From positions 62,001-126,000 of the forward strand of contig CAVVGE010000015.1 in the NCBI GenBank assembly GCA_963747735.1: 64,000 nucleotides of DNA, given 5' to 3'. Under the pieces are notes generated by a model that saw nothing but the letters and a program-made list of their open reading frames with translations, did not search any database and was not told where the DNA came from. How positions within the stretch are numbered: the first letter of the stretch is position 1; each line of letters starts with the position of its first letter. The DNA is from AP-15 sp963747735 (GTDB taxonomy: Bacteria; Pseudomonadota; Alphaproteobacteria; ATCC43930; CGMCC-115725). Below are positions 15,742 to 24,916 of this stretch, in pieces. The position numbers and the translations under genes are program-made.

Positions 15742-16349
15742 GACTTGGCCGCGCCCGGGGCGCCCGGGGCCGCGCCCGGCTTGTCGTTGGTGCGAAAGCC
15801 GTAGACGTCGAGCCCGGCATCGAGCCCCGGGTCGAAGCCGGGCGTCGGCGGCAGCCCCGGCCGGCGCAGCACGCCGTGGATCTGGAGGTTGTCGATGACG
15901 AGCGGCGGTGTCGCCTCCTCGAGCGCGGCGATCAGCTTGACCAAGGTCTCGTAGGGCCCGCTCAGCGCCAGCCGCAGCCCGATGCGGCGATAGGCTCCGC
16001 GGGTCTCGGCGGGCAGGCTTTCGGTGCTGCCGATGGCGGCGCCGGACGCAGCGGCGAGCGCCTCGATCCGGCTTTGCAGACTGGCGGAGGCAATCGCGTC
16101 GCTGGCACCTTCCAAGGTGACTTTGCGGGCGCGCGCAGCGGTGCGCAGCTCGGCGACCTGCGCGCGCAGCGCCGGCAGCTCGCGCGCCGCCGCCCGCAGC
16201 CGCGGCAGCAGCATGCGGCGGGTCTCCAGGCTCAACTCGCGTTCGGTGTAGAAATCGACAATCGGGGCGACCACCACGAGATACACGCCCCCCAACGCGA
16301 TCAGAGCCAAGCCCAGGGCCAACAGCCGGCCGCGCCGGCCGGTCGGCAT
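15738..16349 (-). CDS. gspM: type II secretion platform protein GspM
   Basis: A 203-residue inner-membrane protein of the secretion platform, partner of GspL. It has one N-terminal helix (LLALGLALIALGGVYLVVVAPIV), a predicted coiled-coil region (ELSLETRRMLLPRLRAAARELPALRAQVAELR) and a C-terminal ferredoxin-like domain with RIGLRLALSGPYETLVKLIAALEE. The ATG at 16349 is preferred, though no clear ribosome site precedes it and coupling to the gspL stop 14 bases upstream is likely. Because of the gspL frame break, the gspM frame is continuous with the N-terminal part of gspL. The stop overlaps gspC as ATGA. Confidence 0.88.
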   Translation of the reverse strand: MPTGRRGRLLALGLALIALGGVYLVVVAPIVDFYTERELSLETRRMLLPRLRAAARELPALRAQVAELRTAARARKVTLEGASDAIASASLQSRIEALAAASGAAIGSTESLPAETRGAYRRIGLRLALSGPYETLVKLIAALEEATPPLVIDNLQIHGVLRRPGLPPTPGFDPGLDAGLDVYGFRTNDKPGAAPGAPGAAKS

Positions 16350-16363
16350 GGTTGCCAAGGAGA

Positions 16364-17405
16364 TTACGGCGCCACCTCCGCAACAATCGTGAAAATCTCC
16401 AGCTTCAGCGCCTCGACCCGCGTCACCGGCGCGGCAAAGGCGGGGTTGCGAAACTCCTTGTCGGCGGCAAAGGCGCCGATCAGGCGGGCGGCCGCAGCCG
16501 ACCGGCCGCTCATGGTCAATTTTCGCTCGTGCAGCTCGAGCTCGGTCAGATAGCTGTCGTCCGGGCAGGACGCGAGTGGCCGCCGCCAGCACCGCGAGCG
16601 GCTGGCCGAATTTGTCCTGCTCGCTCTGGATCAGATCGGCGCTGCCCGAGAGGCGCTTGATCTCGCGGCGCAGCGTGTCGGCTTCGCCGGCGGCAGCGCG
16701 GCCGGCCGCGGTCGCCTGGTCGAGCCTGGTCAGGGCCGCGGATTGGCGAACGAACGGGGTCACCAGGCTGGCCATCGCCAACCCGGCGCAGCACGCCGCC
16801 GCCAGCCAGACAAGCCGTCGCCGCGAAGCACGCCGCACATGACCGTTTTCGGGCACCAGCGGCAAGCACGACCCGGCGTCGGGGCCGTCGGCGATTTCGA
16901 CCCGCGCCGGCTCGATGCCCATATGGCCGAGCGCGCCGAGCAGCGGTGCCAGGCTGGCTTTGGCGACTAGCACCAGGCGGACCGTCAATCTCCCGTTTTG
17001 TCGATCGACGGCGGCGATGCGGTGGCTCCAGTACAATTCCTCGGCCTTGAACGGGGTCTCCCGATCCATCTCGAAGGCGAGGACCTGGTCGAGCTCCCGT
17101 TCGGCGGCGAGCGGAAAGCTCAGCGTCTTGCCCAGCAGGTCCGCTTCGGCGAGACGGAGCACCGTCGGCCGGTCGGCCGAACGCGGCAATTCGGCGAGCC
17201 CGGCGGCGCCGAGCGCAAAGCGGCCGAGCGGGTTTTCCTTGCCGTTGCGCCGAATGCCGACCGCGACCGCATTGATGCCTTGGGCGAGCGGCCCGACCGG
17301 GGTGACGACCGTCGCATCGGCCGCATTCGGCGGCGACCGGCGCAAGCCCTGGGGCAGAAGATCCGCCAGCTGGCCAAACCACCAGGTGAAAAATTCGCGC
17401 AGCAT
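16364..17405 (-). CDS. gspL: type II secretion platform protein GspL, frame broken
   Basis: GspL links the cytoplasmic ATPase GspE to the membrane platform. The N-terminal 270 residues (MLREFFTWWFGQLADLLPQG.., FEMDRETPFKAEELYW, TM helix LVWLAAACCAGLAMASLV) are in one frame up to LAVLAAATRVLP. The true continuation (DDSYLTELELHERKLTMSG.., VEALKLEIFTIVAEVAP, stop at 16364) is in another frame. Removing one base from the CCGGG run at 16561-16565 restores a normal 346-residue protein. As written, ribosomes would read out of frame from there. The frame then runs on into gspM, which gives an artificial 555-residue fusion. A 220-base spacer separates it from gspJ. Confidence 0.88.
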
Positions 17406-17625
17406 GATCGCGATCGGCCGAACCGCCTTCTACCCAGAGCCGCCGGGCAACCAAAGGGCGGCTTGGGCTGCCAACGGAGGTGCCGAATGTGGCTCGATCA
17501 TGGCGAAGCCGCAGACAGCGTAAGCGAATTCGCCAGCGCCGCGGCTCGGCTTAACCATAGCGCGGGGCGCTTGCCCGGGCTCGGGCCGAGGTCGCCTGGC
17601 AAGCCGGCGAATCGATGCGGCGCGG

Positions 17626-18231
17626 TCACGGCATCGGTGCCGCGATCAAGTCGGGCCAGCGCCGCCGGTCGCCCTTGGCAAAGCCGAGCCGCACGCGGAC
17701 CAGGTCGGGCAATTGCGGGCCGTCCCAGCGCGTCTGCCAACCCACCGGCTGGTCCGGGGCGGTGGCCCCCCAATAGGCGAGATCGAAGCGGTGGACCCCT
17801 CCGATCAGCTCGGTGACGATCGGCTTTGGCGGCGGGCTGCTCGACACTTCGTGGCGATGCGGGGTCCAGCTCAGCACGAGACGCTTGCCGGCGAGCTCGA
17901 GATCGATATCGGCGCGCAGGCTGGTGCCGAGGCCGGTCGGCAGCTCGCCGATAAACGAAAGGCGGTGCTGGTCCCCGTTGAACTTTGCCGCCCCGGCCGC
18001 AGCGCCACTCGATGGCGGTGCTGCGATCCCGTTCAACAAGCCGCGCAACGTGCGCGCCGCGGCATCGATCTCGGCGGTCTCGCCGACCCGGCGCGACTGG
18101 GCCTGCCATAATGCCAGACCGGCACGCACGCCCTGGGTCAATCCGACCACCAGCAGCCCGAGCACAACCAGCGACACCAGGATTTCGAGAAGGGTGAAGC
18201 CGCGCTCGCCAGCGCTCGATGCCGGCGACAT
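17626..18231 (-). CDS. gspJ: type II secretion minor pseudopilin GspJ
   Basis: A 201-residue minor pseudopilin that joins GspI and GspK at the tip of the secretion pseudopilus. The leader ends at the peptidase site in AGERGFTLLEILVSLVVLGLLVVGL, with mature Phe1 and Glu5. The globular domain has the GspJ-type strands HRLSFIGELPTGLG and KRLVLSWTPHRHE and a C-terminal VRVRLGFAKGDRRRWPDLI. The ATG follows the gspI stop after one base. It is the last gene before the 220-base spacer that divides the operon into gspEFHIJ and gspLMCDK. Confidence 0.92.
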   Translation of the reverse strand: MSPASSAGERGFTLLEILVSLVVLGLLVVGLTQGVRAGLALWQAQSRRVGETAEIDAAARTLRGLLNGIAAPPSSGAAAGAAKFNGDQHRLSFIGELPTGLGTSLRADIDLELAGKRLVLSWTPHRHEVSSSPPPKPIVTELIGGVHRFDLAYWGATAPDQPVGWQTRWDGPQLPDLVRVRLGFAKGDRRRWPDLIAAPMP

Positions 18232-18232
18232 G

Positions 18233-18640
18233 TCAGCCGCTCTGTGTCGCGCTGCCGAGCCGCAGCGTCTTCAGCACCACCGCCTGCTGCTTGCCCTTTT
18301 CCTCCCAAGTGATGTCGACTTCGACAGCGTACAGCGCGATCGCCATCGCGGCCGCGGCATCCGGGCTCGGCATGGTTCGCGACGCCAGCGGCTGCACGCG
18401 AATCTTCCAGTGAAAGCCGCCGCCGTCGTCGCCCTGGGATTCGCCTTGCGTCATCGCCGCGTTGCGCCCGATCGCAGCAAGGTGCGAGCGTGCGCGCTCG
18501 ACCGCCTCCTCGGCCCGCGCCGCGGTATCGACCGCGAACAGCCCGCCGCTGCCGGCCTCGAACAAGCCGACCAATGCCAGCCCGGCAATCGCCAGCGCCA
18601 CCACCACTTCGAGCAGGGTAAAGCCGGCGCTCCGCGGCAT
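18233..18640 (-). CDS. gspI: type II secretion minor pseudopilin GspI
   Basis: A 135-residue minor pseudopilin that starts assembly of the pseudopilus tip. Its leader is very short (MPRSAG/FTLLEVVVALAIAGLALVGLFEA), with the prepilin site and Glu5. The conserved family features are AVERARSHLAAIGRN and the central KIRVQPL strand, followed by VEVDITWEEKGKQQAVVLKTLRL at the end. It lies 4 bases after gspH and one base before gspJ, so H, I and J are almost certainly co-translated. Confidence 0.92.
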   Translation of the reverse strand: MPRSAGFTLLEVVVALAIAGLALVGLFEAGSGGLFAVDTAARAEEAVERARSHLAAIGRNAAMTQGESQGDDGGGFHWKIRVQPLASRTMPSPDAAAAMAIALYAVEVDITWEEKGKQQAVVLKTLRLGSATQSG

Positions 18641-18644
18641 CGGC

Positions 18645-19124
18645 TCAGCGCAGATCGGCGATGCTGACCCGCCCGGTCAGCCAATCGACGCCGACCGCGA
18701 CCTGCCGCTTTCTTTCGGCGAGCGTGATCCGGCCGCCGGTCGAGCTGCCGTCCGGGTTAAAGCGGATGCCGCCCGTGGTGGCGCTCGCCTTTTCGCCGGC
18801 GACCGTCAGCAGCGCGATCCGGTATCCGGCGGGCAGCGGCCGGGGCGCGTCGGTTCCGACCCGATAGCGGTGTCCGGCGAGATCGAGGCCGAACATGACC
18901 GGGCGATTGCCGACGATCGCCTGCGAGCGCGCGAGCCGCAATTGCGCGGCCAGCTCGCGCGCCGTGCCGTCGAGCCCCAAGGTGCTGCTCCAGGGCGGCT
19001 TGTAGCCGGTGATCAGCACCAGGGCGAGGCCCAGCACCGCGAGCGCCACGATCAGCTCGATCAGCGAAAATCCGGCCGCTCGACCGGGCCATCGGCGAAA
19101 ATCCGGTTCAGCCGGCGAGGTCAT
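18645..19124 (-). CDS. gspH: type II secretion minor pseudopilin GspH
   Basis: A 159-residue minor pseudopilin. The leader ends at RAAG/FSLIELIVALAVLGLALVLI, with the peptidase site and Glu5. The globular part has the GspH/FimT elements ARELAAQLRLARSQAIVGNRPVMFGLDL and GIRFNPDGSSTGGRITLAERKRQVAVGVDWLTGRVSI, matching the family consensus for the last strand pair. Its start overlaps the end of gspF by 17 bases. The gene order F-H-I-J with gspG displaced to the other end is unusual, since gspG normally lies between F and H. Confidence 0.92.
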   Translation of the reverse strand: MTSPAEPDFRRWPGRAAGFSLIELIVALAVLGLALVLITGYKPPWSSTLGLDGTARELAAQLRLARSQAIVGNRPVMFGLDLAGHRYRVGTDAPRPLPAGYRIALLTVAGEKASATTGGIRFNPDGSSTGGRITLAERKRQVAVGVDWLTGRVSIADLR

Positions 19125-20331
19125 TGAGGCTCAGCATCGCCGTCAGCAGCGCGCTGATGATGCCGGCGACGGCGAGGCCCATCGCGATCGTGATCAGCGG
19201 CACCGCCAACGCCACCAGCCGCTGGATCATCAGCCGCGCCTGCTCGTCGTGAATCTCGGCGGCTTTCAGCGCCATCGTCGCCAATTGCGCGGCTTCCTCG
19301 CCGAGCTGCAAGAGGTGGATCGTGCGCGCCGGAAACAGCCCCGCGGCGGCCAGCGGCCGGCTGAGCCCGGCGCCATCCTTGGCGCGCAATGCCGCTGCCT
19401 CGACCGCGGCGGCGGCGGCGAGATTGCCGAGCGCATCCTTGGCGATGCCGAGCGCGGTAATCAGCGGCACGCCGTTTTCGAGCAGGCTGCCGAGGGTACG
19501 GGTCAGCCGTGCCGCCAAGGTTTCGCGCAGCAGCTTGCCGGCCACCGGCAGGCGCAGCACAAAGCGGTCGAACGGCAGCCGATAGGCCGGCCGCGCCAAC
19601 AGCTGTCGGGCCAAGAGCACGAGGGCGACGGTGACCAGCAGCAGCCAGGGTGCCGCGGCGCCGACCACCGTGCCCAAGGTCATCAGCACCTGTGTTGCGG
19701 CTGGCAGCTGGGCGCCGGCCTGCTGGAAAATCGGCGTGAACTGGGGGAGCACATAGTCGAGCAGAAACACGATCGAGCCGATCGCGGCGACGACCAGCAG
19801 CGCCGGATAGACCATCGCCGCGTGCAGGCTCGCGGTGAGGCTGCGCTCGCGCTCGAGCAGGCTGGCGAGCCGGTCGAGGGTCGCGGCGAGCGTGCCGCCC
19901 GCCTCGCCCGCCCGCACCAGCCCGATATAGAGCCGGGAAAAGCTGCGCGGCTCGCCGGCGAGCGCGGCGGCGAGCGAGCTGCCGGCGCGCACCCGGTCGC
20001 GGACATTGCCGAGGACCGCACGGGCGCGGGGGCTGCGCGTGTTGTCGACGACAAAGCGCAGCGCGCGGTCGAGGTCCTGGCCCGCCGCCAGCATGATCGC
20101 GAGCTCGCGGGTCACCTCGCTGAGCGCATTCTTGTCGATCCCGCGGACCCGGCCCAGCTCGACCTGCAGCAGCTCGGAAAGCCCGCGGCGCGCGCCCGCC
20201 AGATCGGCGCGCAGCACAATCTGGCCCTGGCGCTGCAGGCGCTCGACCACGGCGCCGCGGTCGGGCGCCTCCATGACGCCGTTGACGACCTCGCCGCCGC
20301 CATTGATCGCCGACCAGCGAAACGCCGCCAT
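19108..20331 (-). CDS. gspF: type II secretion inner-membrane platform protein GspF
   Basis: A 407-residue polytopic platform protein around which the pseudopilus is thought to be built. The N-terminus (MAAFRWSAINGGGEVVNGVMEA) is typical. Two T2SSF domains follow (first: LSEVTRELAIMLAAGQDLDRAL; second: RLTRTLGSLLENGVPLITALGIA). The three hydrophobic stretches are AAMVYPALLVVAAIGSIVFLL, APWLLLVTVALVLLA and LAVPLITIAMGLAVAGIISALL. The gene is intact. It follows gspE after 21 bases and overlaps gspH. Confidence 0.95.
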   Translation of the reverse strand: MAAFRWSAINGGGEVVNGVMEAPDRGAVVERLQRQGQIVLRADLAGARRGLSELLQVELGRVRGIDKNALSEVTRELAIMLAAGQDLDRALRFVVDNTRSPRARAVLGNVRDRVRAGSSLAAALAGEPRSFSRLYIGLVRAGEAGGTLAATLDRLASLLERERSLTASLHAAMVYPALLVVAAIGSIVFLLDYVLPQFTPIFQQAGAQLPAATQVLMTLGTVVGAAAPWLLLVTVALVLLARQLLARPAYRLPFDRFVLRLPVAGKLLRETLAARLTRTLGSLLENGVPLITALGIAKDALGNLAAAAAVEAAALRAKDGAGLSRPLAAAGLFPARTIHLLQLGEEAAQLATMALKAAEIHDEQARLMIQRLVALAVPLITIAMGLAVAGIISALLTAMLSLNDLAG

Positions 20332-20352
20332 CTCACCCTCCCGGCAGCCGGG

Positions 20353-22084
20353 TCATGCTTCGGTTTGCAGGCAGCGCACGACTTCCTCGATCGTGGTGTC
20401 GCCTTCGAGGACGGCGATCAGACCGCTGTCGAAGATCGGGCGCATGCCGTCGGCGACCGCCGCGCTCTCGAGCGCATTGTCGTCGGCGCCGTCGAAGATC
20501 AGCCGGTCGATCGACCGGCTCGGCAGCAAGAGCTCGGCGATGGCACGGCGGCCGTGATAGCCGGTGCCGCGGCAGGCGGGGCAGCCGGTTGGATGATAGA
20601 GGACGATCTCGCGGTCGGGCGCCAGGCGCTGCAGCGCAAACCGCTCGATCATGGCCGGCGGCGCAGGGAGGGGGATCTTGCACGCCGGGCACAGCCGCCG
20701 CACCAGCCGCTGCGCCAGCACCGCCTTCAAGGTCGCGGTCAGCAGATAGTCTTCCAGGCCCATGTCGCGCAGCCGCGTGACCGTCGCCGTGGCCGAGTTG
20801 GTGTGCAGGGTCGACAGCACCAAATGCCCGGTCAGCGCGGCCTGCACCGCGATCTGCGCGGTTTCGAGATCGCGGATTTCGCCGATCATGATCACGTCGG
20901 GGTCCTGGCGCAGGATCGAGCGCAGGAGGCTGGCGAAATTGAGCCCGATCTGCGGCTTGACCTGGATTTGGTTGATGCCGGTGAGCTGGTATTCGATCGG
21001 GTCCTCGACGGTGACGATCTTGCGCGCCACCGTGTTCAGCCGTAAGAGCCCGGTATAGAGCGTCGTCGTCTTGCCGCTGCCGGTCGGGCCGGTGACCAGC
21101 ATCATGCCATTGGGCAATTCGAGCGCCCGCTCGACCCCGGCCCGGATGTCTTGGGGCAGGCCGAGCTTGCTGTAATCGAACTCGACGGCGGTGCGGTCGA
21201 GCACGCGCAGCACGACGGTTTCGCCGTAAAGCGCCGGGACCGTCGATACCCGAAAATCGATCTCGTGGCCGCGCACGGTCAATTTGATGCGGCCGTCCTG
21301 CGGCAGCCGCCGCTCGGCGATGTCGAGCCGCGCCATGATCTTGATGCGCGAGATGACCGCGGCCTGCAGCCGCGGCGGCGGCGGCTCGACCTCGTGCAAG
21401 ACGCCGTCATAGCGATAGCGCACCCGCATCCGGTCGGGAAACGGCTCGAGATGCACATCGGAGGCGTGGGTCTCGACCGCCCGCGCGATCAGCTGGTTGA
21501 CGAGCCGGATCACCGGCGCTTCGCTGGCCAAATCCTTGAGCCGTTCGGCGTCTTCTTCGGCGGGCTCGGCATCGGCGACGATCTCGTCCGCTGCCAGCTC
21601 GCCATCGACCGCTTCGGAATAGAGCCGGTCGATCGCGGCTTCGAGCTCGATCGGCACCGCGACCGCGACCGCGACCGGGCAGCCGAGCGCGGCGGCAACG
21701 GCATTGCGGGTGAACGAGTTCGAGCGGATCGGCCATCGCCAAGGTGGCCCGCTGCTCGCCGGCGCCGATCGGCAAAGCGTGCGCGCGGCGCAGGAACTTG
21801 CCTTGCAGCCGGTCGACGAACAGGGGCTCGTCGGGATAATCTGCCACCGTGGCGATCGGTGCCGCGAGCAATTGCGCAAACGCCTCGGCGAGCCCGCGCT
21901 CGCTGATCAGCCCGAGCTGGGTCAGCACCCGGTCGAGCCGGCCGCCGGTCTCGGCCGCGACGCGCCGGGCGCGGTCCAAGGTGCGCTGGTCGATCGCTCC
22001 GCTGTCGAGAAGCGAGAGGCCGAGCTTCGCGAGCGCCTCCTCGGCATCCACCGCGGTCGGGGAGAAAGTCGGCTCGAAGGTCAT
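20353..22084 (-). CDS. gspE: type II secretion ATPase GspE, frame broken
   Basis: The cytoplasmic ATPase that powers pseudopilus assembly. The N-terminal 120 or so residues (LAKLGLSLLDSG.., LISERGLAEAFAQLL, LATLAMADPLE) are in one frame. The rest, starting FTRNAVAAALGCPVAV, is in another. Deleting one base in the TT pair at 21719-21720 joins them as ADPLDSFTRNAV and gives a 576-residue protein. Catalytic motifs are all intact: Walker A GPTGSGKTTTLYTGL, the Asp box around TVEDPIEYQL, Walker B DPDVIMIGEIRD, the His box STLHTNSA and a zinc site (CPAC, CPACRG). It is the first gene of the minus-strand gsp operon. Confidence 0.92.
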
Positions 22085-22169
22085 CGCAACGTATCGTCCT
22101 GGCGGGCGCCGGCGCTCGACTTTTAGCCCGCAACACAGAATAAACGATTACCGGCAGGGGCGAGAACCG

Positions 22170-22952
22170 ATGTTCGGGGCCGATTTGGTCGAAAACATGG
22201 CCGGCTCGGGTGTGCTCGGGTGGAGTGCTGTGCTCGCTGCCCCGTTTGTCGGCAGCTTTGTCGGCGTCGTCATCGTGCGGCTGCCGCAGCGGCGGCCGAT
22301 CGTCCTGGCCCGCTCGCAGTGCGAGTGGTGCGGCGCCGTCCTTGCCGCGCGCGATCTGGTGCCGTTGGCGAGCTGGCTCGCCGCGCGCGGCCGCTGCCGG
22401 CGGTGCGGGGAAGCGCTCGGCTGGTTTTACCCGGCGGTCGAGCTGGCGGCGCTCGCGGTGGCGCTCGCCGCGCTCGCGGTCGATCGCGGGGCGGCGGTCT
22501 GGCTCGATTGCCTATTGGGCTGGTGGCTGCTCGCCCTCGGCTGGATCGACCTGCGAGAGTGGCTGCTGCCCGATCGGCTGACCTTGCCATTGATCCTGGC
22601 CGGCCTCGCCGTCACCGCCTGGCTCGACCCGGCCGCGCTCTTTGCTTCCGCGCTCGGCGCCGCGCTCGGCTATCTCGTCCTGCGTTTGATCGCCTGGGGC
22701 TACCGCGCCTGGCGCGGGCAGGAGGGGCTCGGCCAAGGCGACGCCAAATTGCTGGCCGCCGCGGGTGCGTGGCTCGGCGCCTGGGCATTGCCGCAGGTGG
22801 TCCTCGCCGCCGCGGTCGCCGGCCTCCTCGCCGTCTTCGGGCTCAGGCTCGCCGGAGTGCAGCTCGGCGCCCGCTCGGCGATCCCGTTCGGGCCGTTTCT
22901 GGCGTTCGCCACCTGGCTCATTTGGCTCTTCGCGCGGTGCAATCTGGGATAG
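22170..22952 (+). CDS. gspO: prepilin peptidase / N-methyltransferase GspO
   Basis: The 260-residue membrane aspartic protease that cleaves the leaders of GspG, H, I, J and K and methylates the new N-termini. The cytoplasmic zinc region has two CxxC pairs (CEWC and CRRC). The catalytic Asp residues are seen in LGWIDLREWLLPD and in the GxGD motif (GLGQGDAKLLAAAGAWLG). Several hydrophobic helices fill the rest, and the start of the protein (PFVGSFVGVVIVRLP) is the family signature. The ATG at 22170 is chosen where homology begins. It diverges from gspE across 85 bases and is followed 9 bases later by manC. Confidence 0.93.
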   Translation: MFGADLVENMAGSGVLGWSAVLAAPFVGSFVGVVIVRLPQRRPIVLARSQCEWCGAVLAARDLVPLASWLAARGRCRRCGEALGWFYPAVELAALAVALAALAVDRGAAVWLDCLLGWWLLALGWIDLREWLLPDRLTLPLILAGLAVTAWLDPAALFASALGAALGYLVLRLIAWGYRAWRGQEGLGQGDAKLLAAAGAWLGAWALPQVVLAAAVAGLLAVFGLRLAGVQLGARSAIPFGPFLAFATWLIWLFARCNLG

Positions 22953-22961
22953 GATGGAGCG

Positions 22962-24383
22962 ATGATTTACCCGGTCATCTTATCCGGCGGCTCGGGCACC
23001 CGGCTGTGGCCGATGTCGCGCGCGCTCTATCCCAAGCAGCTTCTGGCGCTGGTCGGCGGCGAGAGCCTGCTGCAGCAGACCGCGCGGCGGGTTGCCGATG
23101 GGACGCGCTTTGCCCCGCCGCTGGTCGTGGCCAATGAGGAGCATCGCTTCATCATTGCCGAGCAGCTGCGCGAGATCGGCATCGTGCCGCAAACATTGCT
23201 GCTCGAGCCGATCGGCCGCAACACCGCGCCGGCCGCCTGCGTTGCGGCGCTAAAATTGACCGAGGCGGCGGGCGGGCCAGACCCTTTGATGCTGCTAATG
23301 CCGTCGGATCACACGATCGGCGACGCCGCCGCGTTTGCCGCGGCAATCGACCGCGCCGCCGTTGCCGCGCGCCAGGGCGCGCTCGTCGCTTTCGGCATCA
23401 CCCCGGAGCGACCGGAGACCGGCTATGGCTACATCCGCCGCGGCGCGCCGATCGACGGCGCCGAAGGTGCTTTTGCGATCGCCGAGTTTGTCGAGAAGCC
23501 CAAGCCGAAACGGGCGCGGCAATTTCTCGCCGCGGGCACATATTCGTGGAACAGCGGGATTTTTCTGTTCCCGGCGCGGCGCTATCTCGACGAGCTCGAG
23601 CGGCTGCGCCCCGATATCGTCGCCGCCTGCCGCAACGCGCTCGCCGCGGTCCAGTCCGACGCCGATTTCACCCGATTGGGCAAGGAAGCGTTCGCCGGCT
23701 GCCCCGCCGAGTTGATCGATTATGCGGTGATGGAGCATACGGGCGCGGCGGCCGTCGTGCCGGTCGCGATCGGATGGAGCGATGTCGGCTCGTGGGACGC
23801 GTTGTGGGAGATGGGGAAAAAGGACGAGGCCGGCAACCTGATCGAGGGCAATGTCGTCGCCGAGGCCGCGAGCAATTGCTATCTGCGCTCCGACGCGGCG
23901 CTCGTCGCCGCGATCGGGGTCTGCGACCTCGTCGTCGTCGCCACCGGCGACGCCGTCATGGTGGCGCCGCGCGAGCGCACGCAAGAGGTCCGCCGGCTCG
24001 TCGCCCGCCTCGTCGCAGAAGGCCGCGGCGAAGCCGACGCGCTCCCCACCGTGCATCGCCCGTGGGGCACCTACAAATCGTTGCACAACGGCCATCGCGT
24101 GCAGGTCAAGCACATTACCGTCAAGCCCGGCGGCCGGCTTTCCCTGCAATTGCACCATCACCGCGCCGAGCATTGGATCGTGGTTCAGGGCACCGCCAAG
24201 ATCCGCCGCGGCGACGAGGAAATGATCCTGACCGAGGACCAATCGACCTATATCCCGCTCGGCACCCGGCACCGCCTCGAAAATCCGGGCAAGATCCCGC
24301 TCCACCTGATCGAGGTGCAGTCCGGCAGCTATCTCGGCGAAGACGACATCGTTCGCCTCGAGGACAGCTACGGCAGAAGCTGA
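22962..24383 (+). CDS. manC: mannose-1-phosphate guanylyltransferase / mannose-6-phosphate isomerase
   Basis: A 473-residue bifunctional enzyme of the type II PMI-GMP family that makes GDP-mannose for polysaccharides. The N-terminal pyrophosphorylase domain has GGSGTRLWPMSR and YPKQLLALVGGESLLQQT. FVEKPKPKRARQFL and WNSGIFLFPA are further GMP motifs. The C-terminal cupin has the isomerase metal site in SLQLHHHRAEHWIVVQGTA and ENPGKIPLHLIEVQSGSYLGEDDI. A GGAG sits a few bases before the ATG. It is the likely sugar donor source for the glycosyltransferases at 28.3-33.1 kb. Its last 16 bases overlap the convergent methyltransferase gene. Confidence 0.95.
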   Translation: MIYPVILSGGSGTRLWPMSRALYPKQLLALVGGESLLQQTARRVADGTRFAPPLVVANEEHRFIIAEQLREIGIVPQTLLLEPIGRNTAPAACVAALKLTEAAGGPDPLMLLMPSDHTIGDAAAFAAAIDRAAVAARQGALVAFGITPERPETGYGYIRRGAPIDGAEGAFAIAEFVEKPKPKRARQFLAAGTYSWNSGIFLFPARRYLDELERLRPDIVAACRNALAAVQSDADFTRLGKEAFAGCPAELIDYAVMEHTGAAAVVPVAIGWSDVGSWDALWEMGKKDEAGNLIEGNVVAEAASNCYLRSDAALVAAIGVCDLVVVATGDAVMVAPRERTQEVRRLVARLVAEGRGEADALPTVHRPWGTYKSLHNGHRVQVKHITVKPGGRLSLQLHHHRAEHWIVVQGTAKIRRGDEEMILTEDQSTYIPLGTRHRLENPGKIPLHLIEVQSGSYLGEDDIVRLEDSYGRS

Positions 24384-24889
24384 AATTCGGCCGCGAGCGT
24401 GCAAATGTAGAGGTGGTAGCGGCGCTCGGCCACCCCCGGCGGCAGGGCGAGCGGCACGAGCCCATCGGCCGCGATATCGGGCTCGCTGACCAGGATCGCT
24501 CCCGGGCACAGCAGCGGCACGATCAGCGGCGCGAGCTCGGCGGCGAGCGCCCGGCTCGCTGCGGCGTCGCCGCTCGCCGGGTCGAGATGAGCGAGCGCCA
24601 CCCGGCCGGCGAGCCGGTTGCGGGCGGCCGGCAGCGTTTGGCGCATATCGCCGAGCAGCAGCAGCTCGGACGGCGGCACGCATTCGGGATGCGCGGCGAG
24701 GCGGCGTTCGCACACCCAAATGCTGCGATCGGGAAACAGCTCGCGCAGGTGGTCGTAGGTGCGGCCGTTGCCGAGGCCGAGCTCCAGCACGTCGCCAGGC
24801 AGCTCGCGGACCAACTCGGCGGCACGGCCGAGGCAGGCGCGCTGCGCTTCGAGCCGCCGGATAAAGCTGTCGAGCCGGCTCACCCCCAA
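24368..24889 (-). CDS. small class I SAM-dependent methyltransferase
   Basis: A 173-residue protein with a minimal Rossmann methyltransferase fold. Motif I is VLELGLGNGRTYDHLRELFP, followed by an acidic strand end (IWVCERRL) and VALAHLDPASGD in the motif II/III region. The substrate is not predictable. Family members of this length are annotated only as SAM-dependent methyltransferases. The start may be TTG 24889 or GTG 24883. It lies 27 bases after the cyclic-nucleotide-binding gene on the same strand and ends inside manC. That position suggests a link to the polysaccharide or ABC exporter genes. Confidence 0.75.
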   Translation of the reverse strand: MGVSRLDSFIRRLEAQRACLGRAAELVRELPGDVLELGLGNGRTYDHLRELFPDRSIWVCERRLAAHPECVPPSELLLLGDMRQTLPAARNRLAGRVALAHLDPASGDAAASRALAAELAPLIVPLLCPGAILVSEPDIAADGLVPLALPPGVAERRYHLYICTLAAEFQLLP

Positions 24890-24916
24890 GCGCTCACAGG
24901 GGGCTGATGCGGGGGC

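Noticed and set aside
15738..17405. A single 555-residue GspL-GspM fusion protein
   Set aside because: The fusion arises only because of the extra base in gspL; the segment between the two domains is out-of-frame sequence, while the correct frame gives the normal GspL end and a separate GspM start.
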